A stretch of DNA of 64,000 nt, taken from assembly GCF_008704535.1 (NCBI RefSeq), contig NZ_CP023701.1, positions 6,800,001-6,864,000 of the forward strand, given 5' to 3'. Under the pieces are notes generated by a model. The model searched no databases. It was given only the letters and a program-made list of their open reading frames with translations, and was not told the origin of the DNA. The position numbers were made by a program, and so were the translations under genes. The stretch comes from Streptomyces subrutilus (lineage in GTDB: Bacteria > Actinomycetota > Actinomycetes > Streptomycetales > Streptomycetaceae). Position 1 is the first letter of the stretch; each line of letters starts with the position of its first letter. This document shows, piece after piece, positions 34,249-43,373 of the stretch.

Positions 34249-34638
34249 ATGACCGTGAAGAAGACGAGCGTCCTGGTACTGGACTGCGCCGATGCCGAGT
34301 CCCTGGCCCTGTTCTACGCCGACCTGCTCGGGGCGGAGGTGAGACCGGGCCCGGGGGCCGACTTCGTCGAGGTGGTCGGCGGCGCCGGCGTCCACCTCGC
34401 GATACGCCGCGACACCGGCTACGCCCCGCCGAGCTGGCCGCGCCCGGAGGACTCCCAGCAGGCCCACCTGCGGATCGTGGTCGCCCCGGGCGACCTCGAC
34501 GAGGCGGAGCGCGAGGCCGTCTCGCTGGGCGCCCGCCCCCTGGAAGCCGACGCCGAGGACGGCCCGCACGACGCCCGCCTGCTCAGCGACCCCGCCGGGC
34601 ACTCCTTCACCCTGGCCACCAGCGGACCGGCCCGGTGA
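34249..34638 (+). CDS. VOC family protein
   Basis: A 129-residue VOC/glyoxalase-like domain: SVLVLDCADAESLALFYADLLGAEV, HLRIVVAPGDLDEAE and DPAGHSFTLAT. It resembles the VOC-type proteins common in Streptomyces. It is convergent with the small gene at 34661. Substrate unknown. Confidence 0.9.
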   Translation: MTVKKTSVLVLDCADAESLALFYADLLGAEVRPGPGADFVEVVGGAGVHLAIRRDTGYAPPSWPRPEDSQQAHLRIVVAPGDLDEAEREAVSLGARPLEADAEDGPHDARLLSDPAGHSFTLATSGPAR

Positions 34639-34660
34639 CCCGGCGTCCGGGCGGGGCGCC

Positions 34661-34900
34661 TCAGTGCGCCTCGCCGGACGCCGTGGTGCAGGCGATGCAC
34701 TCCGCGTCGATCTGATCGGCGAGCCGGTTCAGCACCCCGGTCATGGCCAGCACGGTCGGCGCATCGGCGTCCGTCTCGTCGGCGTCCGTCGCCTCCTGCC
34801 AGTCCTCCGCGACCCGGCGCAGCAGCGCCGTGACCTGCTCGGCCGGGATGAGGAGCCCGCCTTCTTCCGTGGGGATCAGAGGGATGGGGATCTGGATCAT
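34661..34900 (-). CDS. Small acidic actinobacterial protein
   Basis: A 79-residue protein starting MIQIPIPLIPTEEGGLLIPA. It is acidic, has a single C-terminal CxxC, and carries a helix with LLRRVAEDW. It resembles a small Streptomyces DUF (possibly DUF6213, recalled not verified). The ATG at 34900 is chosen over longer starts. Divergent from the PRC-barrel gene across 263 bp with no other ORF. Confidence 0.7.
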   Translation of the reverse strand: MIQIPIPLIPTEEGGLLIPAEQVTALLRRVAEDWQEATDADETDADAPTVLAMTGVLNRLADQIDAECIACTTASGEAH

Positions 34901-35163
34901 GCGGCGAGCCGCCTCTCGCAGAGGTGTCGGGTACGCACCGTTCGGACGCCCCTTTCCCACAACGGCTACCCGGGCAGGCCGCCGCCAACCGGGCGGGCGC
35001 CCCGGGAGTCCCGCGGCGCGACCCCGCCGGCGCCGGCCGCGGCGGCCCGCACCGGTCCGGCCGTGTGAGCCGGCGGTCCCGGGGCAGGCGCCCCCCGAGC
35101 GGACCCGAACGATCCGTCCGGACGCGCACCGCGGCCGGAGAACCGAGAAGGAGTTGTTTTCGC

Positions 35164-35547
35164 GTGACGGAGAACGTGTGGACCTACCCCTCGACCTCGG
35201 GCCACCTGGCGGGCACCGACCTGACCGGGTACAAGGTCGAGGCGACGGACGGCGGCATCGGCAAGGTCGACAAGCACTCGGAGGAGGTCGACGACGCCTA
35301 CCTGGTCGTCGACACCGGAGTGTGGATCTTCGGCAAGGAGGTCCTCCTCCCCGCCGGCACGGTGACCCGCATCGACCCGGCGGAGAAGACCATCCACGTC
35401 AACCGGACCAAGGAGCAGATCAAGGACGCCCCGGAGTTCCACCGGGACAAGCACCTCGGCGACACCCAGTACCGCGAGGAGATCGCCGTGCACTACAGCA
35501 CCGGCGGGCCCTTCGGCGGTCCCCACGGCGGCGGTCACCGGGCCTGA
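35164..35547 (+). CDS. PRC-barrel domain protein
   Basis: A 127-residue protein with a PRC-barrel at residues ~18-75 (DLTGYKVEATDGGIGKVDK, DAYLVVDTGVWIFGKEVLLPAG) and a C-terminal charged tail ending in a Gly/His-rich stretch. GAAGGAGTTG precedes the GTG. It is probably a small stress or RNA-processing-related fold; such genes often follow sigma-B-type promoters in Streptomyces. Confidence 0.9.
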   Translation: MTENVWTYPSTSGHLAGTDLTGYKVEATDGGIGKVDKHSEEVDDAYLVVDTGVWIFGKEVLLPAGTVTRIDPAEKTIHVNRTKEQIKDAPEFHRDKHLGDTQYREEIAVHYSTGGPFGGPHGGGHRA

Positions 35548-35557
35548 CGCGCGGCCC

Positions 35558-36361
35558 TCACCCCGCGGAGCCCCGCGGGGCGACCACGGTGAACAGCGCT
35601 CCGTCGGAGTCGGCGAGCGCGACCGAGCGGCCGGCACTGGACGTCGACACCGGGGAGGCGGCCCGCCCGCCCAGGCGGGCGGCCGCCTCCATGGCTTCCT
35701 CCAGGTCCGGAACCCGGAAGTGGACGTGCCAGCGCGGGCGGACCAGCGGGTCGGGATCCTCCTCCAGCGCGCCGCCGCTGATGCGGGCCACCGTGTCGTG
35801 CCCGTGGCGCAGGACGACGTGGTCCTGCTCGTACGAGACGGTGCAGCAGCCGGGCCGGTCACCGGCCCAGTCGAGCACCTCCCCGTAGAAGATCGCGGCG
35901 GCGAAGGCGTCGCGCGTCCGCAGCTCCAGCCACGCGGGAGCGGTGCCGCGCCCGACCGACCAGTCCGGGATCACCTCGCCCTGCCAGAAGCCGAACACGG
36001 CGCCGGCCGGGTCGGCGGCCAGGGCCGCCCGGCCCGTACCGAAGGCCAGCGGGCCCACGGCCATGGTGGCGCCGCGCTCCCGGATGCGGGCGGCGGTGAC
36101 GTCCGCGTCGTCGACCGCGAAGTACGGCGTCCACGCCGAGGGCATGCCCAGCCGCCCTGACAGGGCACTGAGGCCGGCGACCGGCGTCCCGTGGTGGAAG
36201 GCGACCGCCGAGCCGTCGCCGACGCGGTCGGGCCGGAACTCCCAGCCCAGCACGGCGCTGTAGAACCGCTGAGCGGCATCGAGGTCCCCCGTCAGCAGGC
36301 TGACCCAGCACGGGGCACCGAAGACCTCATCACTCGACGTCGACACAGCTGTCAGCCTCAT
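35558..36361 (-). CDS. Two-domain VOC family protein
   Basis: A 267-residue tandem glyoxalase-like protein. Domain 1 (residues ~13-130) has CWVSLLTGDLDAAQRFYSAVLGWEF. Domain 2 (~140-265) has AWLELRTRDAFAAAIFYGEVLDW and WHVHFRVPDLEEAM. This arrangement is typical of Streptomyces hydroxylase/VOC proteins. The ATG at 36361 is chosen over a longer frame. Substrate unknown. Confidence 0.9.
   Translation of the reverse strand: MRLTAVSTSSDEVFGAPCWVSLLTGDLDAAQRFYSAVLGWEFRPDRVGDGSAVAFHHGTPVAGLSALSGRLGMPSAWTPYFAVDDADVTAARIRERGATMAVGPLAFGTGRAALAADPAGAVFGFWQGEVIPDWSVGRGTAPAWLELRTRDAFAAAIFYGEVLDWAGDRPGCCTVSYEQDHVVLRHGHDTVARISGGALEEDPDPLVRPRWHVHFRVPDLEEAMEAAARLGGRAASPVSTSSAGRSVALADSDGALFTVVAPRGSAG
35561..35580. 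terminator. Hairpin between convergent genes
   Basis: CCCCGCGG-AGCC-CCGCGGGG is a perfect 8-bp stem with a four-base loop. It lies just beyond the PRC-barrel stop and overlaps the last codons of the convergent VOC gene. It is likely a shared terminator. Confidence 0.55.
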
Positions 36362-36502
36362 CTGCCGTTCGCGGGGGGACACGGGACCCTGCCACGTTAG
36401 CCCCGCCGCGGGTGCGCGCCCGTGAGGCACGGCGCGGGTCCGGCCAACCGGGCCGCCGCCCGGCGTGCCGTGCACCGGCCCGCACCCGAACGCGACCGGC
36501 CG

Positions 36503-37657
36503 TCAGTTGCGGGAGCGGCCGAAGAACTCCGTCTCCGCCACCGCGACCTGCCGGTCCGTCCCGGTGCCGTACGCCGAGCGCAGCACGATCCGTACCGACA
36601 CGGTGTTGCGGCCGCGTACGTCGAGCCGCTGGACGCCTCCGTCGTTGAGGGTCTTGTACACGGTCCGCGACCGGCCCGCCGAGTCCGTCACGATCAGCTC
36701 CAGCTCCTGCGGACGCGCCTGGTCGGCGGCCTGGCCCGGGCGCTTGGAGGTGCCCGGGGTGATGAGCAGCGCCAGCAGGTCCACGGGCTGGGCGAAGTCC
36801 GCCTGGAGGTGCTGGCCGTTGGAGTCGCCCGCGTAGCCGGTGCCCCACCAGGTGTTGGAGTAGTTGTCGAAGGCCGCCTCCGGCCCGTGGCCCTCGGCCG
36901 AGTGCGAGGCGCTCCAGGAGGTGGGGCGGATGGCGACGCGCTTGGCGAAGTGGTCCTGGACCGCGCGGGCCGCCGGCGGCCCGCCGATCAGGCCGCCCAC
37001 CGCCGCGAGCACGACCGCCGACACCACCACGGCCCGCACGATCCACCGCCGCCGCTCCCTGCGCAGGGGAGGCCGCTGCCCCGCGAACGGGCCCTGCCCC
37101 GGCTCCTCGCGGCGGGTGTCCAGCGGCGCGGCGCACGAGCGGCAGAACACCCGGTGCGGTGCGTTGGCCGTGCCGCACGCCGGGCAGGGAGGGCCCTGCT
37201 GCACGGCGGCCGACGGCTGCGGGGTCCGCACGCGCGGCCGGGCCGCCTCGGGCCGTCCGGGCAGGACCGTCCCGGGCCGCTCGCCCGGCTCGGGCGCCTC
37301 GGCTGCGGCCGGCACCGGGACCAGCAGCGCGCGGGCCGCCTCGGACGGGGGCGCGGCCCCGGCAGCGGTGTCCCCACCGGACGCTGCGTCACCGTCGGCC
37401 CGCCCGGACTCCGGTGGCACCACGGGCAGCGGCGCGGTGGCCGCCTCCGCGGACTCCGCGGCGTCCGATGCCCGCGAGTCCTCCGCGGACGCGCCCCGCC
37501 CCGCCCCGGCCGGCGAGGGGGAAGGGGAGGCGGGTGCGGACGTGGTCCCCGTGTCCCAGCGCAGGAAGGCCCCGCACGAGTCGCAGAAGGACTGCCCCGT
37601 CGTACGCGACGGCGCGGCGCACTCGGGGCAGGGGGCGGTGGTCCCGGATTCGGGCAT
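36503..37657 (-). CDS. Zinc-ribbon/transmembrane/discoidin-like protein (CisA-like CIS membrane partner)
   Basis: A 384-residue bitopic protein, last gene of the contractile-injection operon. Residues 10-28 form a first zinc ribbon (CPEC...CDSC). A ~130-residue Pro/Ala/Glu-rich disordered part follows, then a second ribbon (CPAC...CRSC, ~155-175). One membrane helix lies at ~205-228. The extracytoplasmic domain (~240-384) is a discoidin/F5-8C-like beta-sandwich (SHSAEGHGPEAAFDNYSNTWWG, ETEFFGRSRN). This layout agrees with CisA, the S. coelicolor membrane protein reported to recruit the CIS; I recall that and did not check it. The ATG is six bases from the upstream stop codon. Confidence 0.8.
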   Translation of the reverse strand: MPESGTTAPCPECAAPSRTTGQSFCDSCGAFLRWDTGTTSAPASPSPSPAGAGRGASAEDSRASDAAESAEAATAPLPVVPPESGRADGDAASGGDTAAGAAPPSEAARALLVPVPAAAEAPEPGERPGTVLPGRPEAARPRVRTPQPSAAVQQGPPCPACGTANAPHRVFCRSCAAPLDTRREEPGQGPFAGQRPPLRRERRRWIVRAVVVSAVVLAAVGGLIGGPPAARAVQDHFAKRVAIRPTSWSASHSAEGHGPEAAFDNYSNTWWGTGYAGDSNGQHLQADFAQPVDLLALLITPGTSKRPGQAADQARPQELELIVTDSAGRSRTVYKTLNDGGVQRLDVRGRNTVSVRIVLRSAYGTGTDRQVAVAETEFFGRSRN

Positions 37658-37662
37658 GGTGG

Positions 37663-38262
37663 TCAGTTCCCTTCCGGAACAGAGGAGTGGAGCGGGGCGC
37701 CGGTCAGCACTTCCGCCGTGAACGGCAGGTGCGCGGGCCGCGCCGCCGCGACGACCGCGTGCAGCCGGTGCGCGTCGGCGGGCTCCGGCGCGCGCAGCCG
37801 TACGCTGACGTGCAGAGCGGCCCGCGGCGTGCCGGGGAACGGCCCGAGCGGCTTCGCCGACCAGGCGGCGCCCCCGCTCTCGGTGATCTCGGGCAGGACC
37901 CCGAAGCACAGGCGCACCGCTTCGGCCAGGCCGTGGCGGGTGCCGCGCCGCCGGTGCAGGGAGGCCGCGGTGGCCACGGCACGGCGGCGGACCTCCAGCG
38001 GCTCGCGGCCGTCGAGCTCGGCGCCGACCCAGTCGGCGAGCCAGTCGACGAAGTCGGCCGGGGCGAGCGCCGGGTCGAAGTACGCCTCCAGGCAGTCGAG
38101 GACGTTGAACACGGGCGCCAGCATCGCGTCCAGGCCCGTCACGAACCGCTGGGTCAGATCGTCGTCCGCGTACACGGCCGGCAGCGCGAGCCCGAGCGGG
38201 TGCGGCGACGCCAGCCCGGCCACGGCCCCGCGCGCGCCCGGCCCGTCGGCCCCGGCGCTCAC
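37663..38262 (-). CDS. CIS baseplate tail protein I-like (Afp12/Pvc12-like)
   Basis: A 199-residue phage tail protein I family member. FVTGLDAMLAPVFNVLDCLEAYFDPALAPADFVDWLADWVG is typical of the wedge protein that follows baseplate J. The GTG start overlaps the stop codon of the J gene (GTGA), implying coupled stoichiometric expression. It would form the inner baseplate wedge with J and gp25. It ends five bases before the CisA-like gene. Confidence 0.88.
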   Translation of the reverse strand: MSAGADGPGARGAVAGLASPHPLGLALPAVYADDDLTQRFVTGLDAMLAPVFNVLDCLEAYFDPALAPADFVDWLADWVGAELDGREPLEVRRRAVATAASLHRRRGTRHGLAEAVRLCFGVLPEITESGGAAWSAKPLGPFPGTPRAALHVSVRLRAPEPADAHRLHAVVAAARPAHLPFTAEVLTGAPLHSSVPEGN

Positions 38263-40223
38263 AGCGCCTCGATCACGCGGACGCGGTGGTCGAAGGGGAA
38301 CAGCAGCGCCGACGCCCCCAGGTCGACCCGGTCGGTGGCGTCGCCCCGGCGGCCGGTCAGCGGGTCGGCCGGGTGCAGCAGCACCTCGTCGACCAGCTCC
38401 ACCCCCGGCACCCGCTGGAGGGCCGCGAAGACCTCGCCCGACCGCAGCGACCGGCCGAACGGCCAGCCCCGGCCGTCCGCCCCGCCCGCCAGCGGATCGA
38501 GGTACCGGTACAGGGCGTCGAGGGCCTCCTCCCGCACCAGGTCGGTGTCGGCCGCCCGGTAGGCGTGGACCGTGGCCACCACCGTCACCCCCTGGTAGAA
38601 CGGCGGTCCGACCGCGAGCCGGGTGCCCAGCGGCCGACGCTCGTCGAGGAACCCCGTGATCCGGGACAGCAGTTCGTCCCCCGGCACCAACTGCTCGAAG
38701 CGCAGCCGCCCGCCGCGGTCCGTCACCGCCTGCGGGACCACCAGCACGCGCACCGCGTTCTCGCCGGCCTTCACCGGGTCCGCCGCCTCCTCCGCGCCCG
38801 CCGCCAGGCACTGGATGCGGGCCGCCTCGGGCGCCGCCCGCCGGGTCAGCTCCTCGTAGTCCCGCGCCGTCACCGCCCGCTCCTGCGCCCGCAGCGCGAT
38901 GGGCGCCCGCCGCCGCGCCTCCTCGACCGTCTCGCCGTCGACACCGCCGCGGGCCGCCTCCCGGTTCTCCACCCGCGCGATGTACGGGATGGAGCTGCGC
39001 AGCACCTGGATGGAGCCCCGCGCCACGTTCCCGCCGCGACCGCCGCCCACCCCGTACCGGGTCGCCCGCACGGCCGCGCCCTTGGCCGGGACCGCGCCGA
39101 ACTGGCTCAGCGTGCCGTCCGGTTCCCGTACCGCCGGCCCGAAGGCGAGCTCCCCGGTCGTCGCGTCCAGCGTGAAGTGCCGGTCCTGCGGGCCGGAGGC
39201 CGCGAAGTCCGCGACCCCCTGCCACCGCTGCCAGCCCTCCCCGTCCGACACGTCGAGCAGCACCTCGCCCACCACCGGCACGTGCGCGAGCCGCACCCGG
39301 TGGCCGGGCACGCCCTCCGCCTCCCCGAGCGGCTCCTCCCGTACGGACTCGGCGTGCGAGGCGGTGACCGTACCGCCGATGGTGAAGGCCTCCGCGTCCC
39401 GCACGGTCGGCGAGGAGGTGTAGAACGGCTGCCCGGGCCGCGGGGCCGTCACCCGGCAGCGCACCCAGCCGGCCTCCAGCCCGCCCAGCCGGGACACGGT
39501 GTGCCCGGCCGGCAGGTGCAGCACCACCTCGCCCGGCCGGTTGAGACCGCCGGTGGAGTCGGAGGAGACCTCGCACCGCGTCCACCCGTCGGGCGTCCAC
39601 GCCTCCCAGACCAGCGGCGGCTGGCGCGGATCCACGCCCACGCCGTCCACCCGGCTGTCCACCCGCAGGACCGCCGCGCAGCCCGGCACCGCGGCCGACA
39701 GCCCGAACAGCAACAGGTCGCCCGGCTGCGGCAGTCCGGTGAACACGGGCACGTCGACCCCCGCCCGCACCTCCTGCGACCGGTCGACGGGCGAGGCTCC
39801 CGCACCCTGGCACAGCAGGTGCGCCAGCGTGCACGGCACCAGGGCCAGGTCCCGCTCGGTGGCGAAGACCACCGCCTCGTCGGTCTCCGTACGGCCGGTG
39901 GCCACCTCCGTCCCGGCGGGCAGGACCACGGCCTCCGGCTGCGGCGCGGCGAGCCAGAACGTCACCGGGGCCCGGGCCGCCGAGGGCGGGAAGAGGGTGA
40001 TGCCCAGCAGGTCCAGGAAGGCCAGGTGGTTCTTCTCCGGGACCCGGTTGAGCCGGTAGACCAGCTGGTCGGCCATGTGGGCCACGGCCTCGATCAGGGT
40101 GACGCCGGGATCGGAGACGTTGTGGTCGCTCCACTCCGGGCAGCGCTGCTGGATGTAGCGCTTGGCGTCGTCCACGAACTGCTGGAAGTGCCGGTCGTCG
40201 AGCCGGGGTGCGGGCAGGGCCAT
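38259..40223 (-). CDS. CIS baseplate J/gp47-like protein (Afp11/Pvc11-like)
   Basis: A 654-residue baseplate wedge protein. The N-terminus carries WSDHNVSDPGVTLIEAVAHMADQLVYRLNRVPEKNHLAFLDLLG, the classic gpJ/gp6 segment. The C-terminal part holds RAQERAVTARDYEELTRRAAPEAARIQ, the Baseplate_J core, and a late PxxSGEVFAAL region. The start overlaps the gp25 stop codon (ATGA). It builds the baseplate ring with gp25 and tail protein I. Confidence 0.93.
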   Translation of the reverse strand: MALPAPRLDDRHFQQFVDDAKRYIQQRCPEWSDHNVSDPGVTLIEAVAHMADQLVYRLNRVPEKNHLAFLDLLGITLFPPSAARAPVTFWLAAPQPEAVVLPAGTEVATGRTETDEAVVFATERDLALVPCTLAHLLCQGAGASPVDRSQEVRAGVDVPVFTGLPQPGDLLLFGLSAAVPGCAAVLRVDSRVDGVGVDPRQPPLVWEAWTPDGWTRCEVSSDSTGGLNRPGEVVLHLPAGHTVSRLGGLEAGWVRCRVTAPRPGQPFYTSSPTVRDAEAFTIGGTVTASHAESVREEPLGEAEGVPGHRVRLAHVPVVGEVLLDVSDGEGWQRWQGVADFAASGPQDRHFTLDATTGELAFGPAVREPDGTLSQFGAVPAKGAAVRATRYGVGGGRGGNVARGSIQVLRSSIPYIARVENREAARGGVDGETVEEARRRAPIALRAQERAVTARDYEELTRRAAPEAARIQCLAAGAEEAADPVKAGENAVRVLVVPQAVTDRGGRLRFEQLVPGDELLSRITGFLDERRPLGTRLAVGPPFYQGVTVVATVHAYRAADTDLVREEALDALYRYLDPLAGGADGRGWPFGRSLRSGEVFAALQRVPGVELVDEVLLHPADPLTGRRGDATDRVDLGASALLFPFDHRVRVIEAL

Positions 40224-40678
40224 CAGTGTCGTCCGTTTTCGCCGGGAGCCGGGTGGTTGTCTGCGGTGTCGGCCGCCTCCCCGCCCTCGGCGGGGATCAC
40301 GTAGAAGGGGAAGACGAGGCTGCGCGGGTTGTTGGTGCCGCGCACCGCGTACCGCACGTCGATGTGCAGCACCGCGGGGTCGTCGGGCGCCGGGGTCACC
40401 GTCACCTCCCGCACCTCGATGCGCGGTTCCCACCGGTCCAGGGCGGTGCGCACCTCGTACCGGATGCGGCCGGCCGTCGCGTCGTTGGCCGGCGCGAACA
40501 CCAGGTCGTGCACCGCGCAGCCGAACTCGGGCCGCATCGGCCGCTCCCCGGGCGCCGTCGCCAGGACCAGGCGCATCGCCTCCTCCACCTCGCGGTCCCG
40601 CCGGGCCAGCGCCACCGCGCCGCCCGGGTCGATCCGCATCGGGAAGGCCCAGCCGGCGCCGACGAAGTGCTCGCTCAT
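40223..40678 (-). CDS. CIS baseplate gp25-like protein (Afp9/Pvc9-like)
   Basis: A 151-residue GPW/gp25 family protein. FVGAGWAFPMRIDPGGAVALARRDREVEEAMRLVLATAPGERPMRPEFGC is the family signature (PExG-type wedge motif with RPEFGC). It forms the sheath-initiating part of the baseplate. ATGA overlap with the J gene downstream. It is separated from the spike gene upstream by 112 bp with no ORF. Confidence 0.93.
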   Translation of the reverse strand: MSEHFVGAGWAFPMRIDPGGAVALARRDREVEEAMRLVLATAPGERPMRPEFGCAVHDLVFAPANDATAGRIRYEVRTALDRWEPRIEVREVTVTPAPDDPAVLHIDVRYAVRGTNNPRSLVFPFYVIPAEGGEAADTADNHPAPGENGRH

Positions 40679-40790
40679 CCGTTCGTTTCCCCCACGTTCC
40701 GCCCGTCCCGCCCGTTCCGCACGCTGTCCGATCCCCTCGCATCGCCCGTGCCCGTCACGCCGCCACACCCCTTCCCGGCCGGGTCCCGGC

Positions 40791-42650
40791 CTAGAACGGC
40801 AGGCCGTTGCGCGTGGTGACGCCCATCAGCGAGACCGTCGCCGCCGTGATGCCCACGTTGCCGACCGCCGTGACGGCCACCCGCCCGGGCGTCTGCACGT
40901 CCACTCCGAGCCGGGTCTTGACGTCCATGCCCAGGCCCGCCTTCAGGTGCAGGCCGCGGCCCGCGTTCAGGTTCAGCGCGCCCGTCGCCGACAGCGTCAG
41001 GTCGCCGCCCGAGTCCACCTCCACCCCGCGGGCTCCGTGAATGGTCACGGTCCCGTCGCTGCTGATGGTGAGCGTGGTGCGGGCCTCGTTCAGCTGCACC
41101 GTGAGACCGCCGCCGCCCGTCTGCAACCGGATCCCGCTCGACGCGCGGGCCGCGCCCCCGGCCTCCAGCAGTTCCACCGTGTGCCCGCTGCGCGCCGTCA
41201 GGGAACGCCAGTTGACGCGCCCGGCCGTCGGATCGACCGCCGGGATCCCGTCCGGCTCGCGCGTCGCCCGGTCCACCCCGTTGTAGAGCCCGGCCAGGAC
41301 GTACGGATGCTCCAGCGAACCCCGGTCGAAGGCGCACAGCACCTCGTCGTTGACGTCCGGCAGCAGCAGCCCGCCGCCCCCGGTACCGCCGAACTGGGCC
41401 ACCCGGCACCAGCCGCTCTCGTACGTGTCCGACAGCCAGGGGAAGCGCAGCCGCACCCGGCCCAGCCCCATCGGGTCCTTCACGTTCGTGACCAGCGCCA
41501 CCGCCACCCCCGGCAGCGGCGCCGCCGGCTCGCCGCCGCCGGCGCCGCCCGAGGCCAGCCCGTACAGGGAACGGAACTGCCGCCCCGACACGGTCAGCCA
41601 GGTCACGTACGGCTGCCCGGAGGCGAAGACGTGCCGCACGCCCGTCGCCGTGTACTTGCCCTCGAACGGGAATCCGGCCCCCTTCACCGCGACCGGCCGG
41701 CCCGGCATCAGCCCCGGATTGCCGGTCACCGCCACCTCCAGCTCCGCGAACGAGCCCGCCACGTCGTCCGCGAGCGCCCGCGCCGCGTGCGTGACCTCGG
41801 GCGGGGTGGTGTACGGGGTCCGCGTCGCGTCCAGTTCGGCCTTCCCGAAGGCCGCCGTCAGCTGCGCCGCGGTGAGGTCCGCCACGATGTCCGGACTGGT
41901 GTCGGCCGGCGCCGGGGCGGCCAGCGGCCGCTTCGTCAGCATGTCCCAGCCGCGCACCGTCACCCGGCCGGCCTGGCCGGCGGAGGTCAGCGCCACCCGG
42001 CTCTGCAGGGTGTTGTGCCCGAACTCCAGCACGTACGGGCTCTGCCGCGCGGGCGTGCTGTCCGCGGGCGCGCCCGCCGCGGGCGCCAGCGGGGCGAAGT
42101 CGAGCTTTCCGTCCGGGTCGAACGAGAGCCGGACGTCGTTCTCGGCCGCCAGGCGGTTCAGGTAGTCCCAGTCGGTGATGCCGGGCTGCGTGGCCAGCTC
42201 GTAGACGGTGGGCGTGGCCGCCACCCGGCCCAGGACGAGCCCGCACTGGGCGGCGATGCGGCGCACGATGTCGGAGGCGGTCATCTGCGGATAGCCCACG
42301 ACCCGCCGGTTGCGCAGCAGCCGGTGGCCGGGGTCGTAGCCGCGCAGCACCAGCCGGCGGCCCGCACCGGGCTCGGTGTCCACCTCCATCGCGGTGACCT
42401 CCCCGGTGAGCAGCGGGGTGCCGCGCACCCCGTCCGTGAACGGGCTGATCACGGCCTTGGAACCGACGGTGAGCTGCGGGTACAGCCGGGTCAGCGTGCC
42501 GTCGCCGTCGATGAAGGTCAGCTGGAAGGCGGACGGCACGTTCACGCTCGCGTCCACCCAGCCCTCGGTGAGCAGCGAGGCGAGCGGGTCCGGCAGGATC
42601 GATCCGCCCAACTGCACGTGGAGGAGGGTGGTGAAGGTGTTCTCGCTCAT
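40791..42650 (-). CDS. CIS spike protein, VgrG-like (Afp8/Pvc8-like)
   Basis: A 619-residue VgrG-type spike. Residues ~1-330 form the gp27-like hub (LTGEVTAMEVDTEPGAGRRLVLRGYDPGHRLLR, then TASDIVRRIAAQCGLV). ~365-480 form the gp5 OB-fold (ALVTNVKDPMGLGRVRLRFPWLSD...WCRVAQFG). From ~520 on the sequence is a Val/Gly/Thr-rich beta-helix (GDLTLSATGALNLNAGRG). ATGA overlap with the LysM hub. No added C-terminal effector domain is seen. Confidence 0.93.
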   Translation of the reverse strand: MSENTFTTLLHVQLGGSILPDPLASLLTEGWVDASVNVPSAFQLTFIDGDGTLTRLYPQLTVGSKAVISPFTDGVRGTPLLTGEVTAMEVDTEPGAGRRLVLRGYDPGHRLLRNRRVVGYPQMTASDIVRRIAAQCGLVLGRVAATPTVYELATQPGITDWDYLNRLAAENDVRLSFDPDGKLDFAPLAPAAGAPADSTPARQSPYVLEFGHNTLQSRVALTSAGQAGRVTVRGWDMLTKRPLAAPAPADTSPDIVADLTAAQLTAAFGKAELDATRTPYTTPPEVTHAARALADDVAGSFAELEVAVTGNPGLMPGRPVAVKGAGFPFEGKYTATGVRHVFASGQPYVTWLTVSGRQFRSLYGLASGGAGGGEPAAPLPGVAVALVTNVKDPMGLGRVRLRFPWLSDTYESGWCRVAQFGGTGGGGLLLPDVNDEVLCAFDRGSLEHPYVLAGLYNGVDRATREPDGIPAVDPTAGRVNWRSLTARSGHTVELLEAGGAARASSGIRLQTGGGGLTVQLNEARTTLTISSDGTVTIHGARGVEVDSGGDLTLSATGALNLNAGRGLHLKAGLGMDVKTRLGVDVQTPGRVAVTAVGNVGITAATVSLMGVTTRNGLPF

Positions 42651-43372
42651 GCGGGACGCTCCGAGCCTGCGGGGAGAAGGAGTTCGGTTCCGGGACGCAG
42701 CCGCATCGGGTCGTCGATGCCGTTCGCCTCGGCGATGACCCGCCACCGGGTCGGATCGCCGTACTCGCGCCAGGACAGCGAGGCGAGCGTGTCACCGGCC
42801 ACGGTGCGGTGCACGCGGCGGGCCGACAGGGCGCCCGAGGTGGGGTTCTGGCCCAGCACGGACGCCGGGATCTCGGTGAGGGCCAGGGCGCAGGTGGCGC
42901 GCAGCGGAGTCCCGTTGGGGCTGAACAGGGTGTAGGTGGCGCTCGCGCTGGTCACGTACGCGGTGAACTGGACCGTGCTGAACGACCCCCACGAGAACTT
43001 CACCCAGGGCGGCGACGGCGCCTCGGAGGCGATGCTCTGCTCGGTCACCTCGCAACAGGACAGCAGCAGTTCCACCTGGCGCTGGACCGTGCCGGAGCCG
43101 GGCGTGCCGGAGGCGTCGAGGAACACGTCCACGCCCATCCGGGCCGCGTCGACGCCGGTGAACTTGGGCGGCGCGCCCCGGGTGTAGGCCACCGCCGGTT
43201 CGGTGCGCCAGTGCGCGGACCGGGACAGCTGCAGCTGGCGCGGGTTGAACTGGAAGCGGACCTCGCCGATCAGGCCGCCGACGGCGCCGCCGAGCCGGGC
43301 GGGCGGCTGGTGGACGGCGAGGGAGGCGCGCGAGAGTCCGGCTGCGGCCCGCCCGCCCGTGGGGGCCGCCAC
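42647..43372 (-). CDS. CIS LysM hub protein (Afp7/Pvc7-like)
   Basis: A 241-residue protein. Residues ~35-175 form the tube-hub connector domain (GEVRFQFNPRQLQLSRSAHW, FTGVDAARMGVDVFLDASG). The C-terminus (~185-235) is a LysM domain (HRTVAGDTLASLSWREYGDPTRWRVIAEANGI). In related CIS it joins the tube to the spike. The GTG start at 43372 follows the tube gene stop by one base. ATGA overlap with the spike gene. Confidence 0.92.
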   Translation of the reverse strand: MAAPTGGRAAAGLSRASLAVHQPPARLGGAVGGLIGEVRFQFNPRQLQLSRSAHWRTEPAVAYTRGAPPKFTGVDAARMGVDVFLDASGTPGSGTVQRQVELLLSCCEVTEQSIASEAPSPPWVKFSWGSFSTVQFTAYVTSASATYTLFSPNGTPLRATCALALTEIPASVLGQNPTSGALSARRVHRTVAGDTLASLSWREYGDPTRWRVIAEANGIDDPMRLRPGTELLLPAGSERPA

Positions 43373-43373
43373 C

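Noticed and set aside
36448..36463. Terminator after the CIS operon
   Set aside because: The stem is only 6 bp with a four-base loop in very GC-rich DNA, so it is likely chance.
40679..40790. PAAR gene between spike and gp25
   Set aside because: The gap is only 112 bp and has no open frame of the right length.
40675..42795. A 706-codon minus-strand frame over the spike gene
   Set aside because: Shadow of the VgrG-like gene; no conserved motif.
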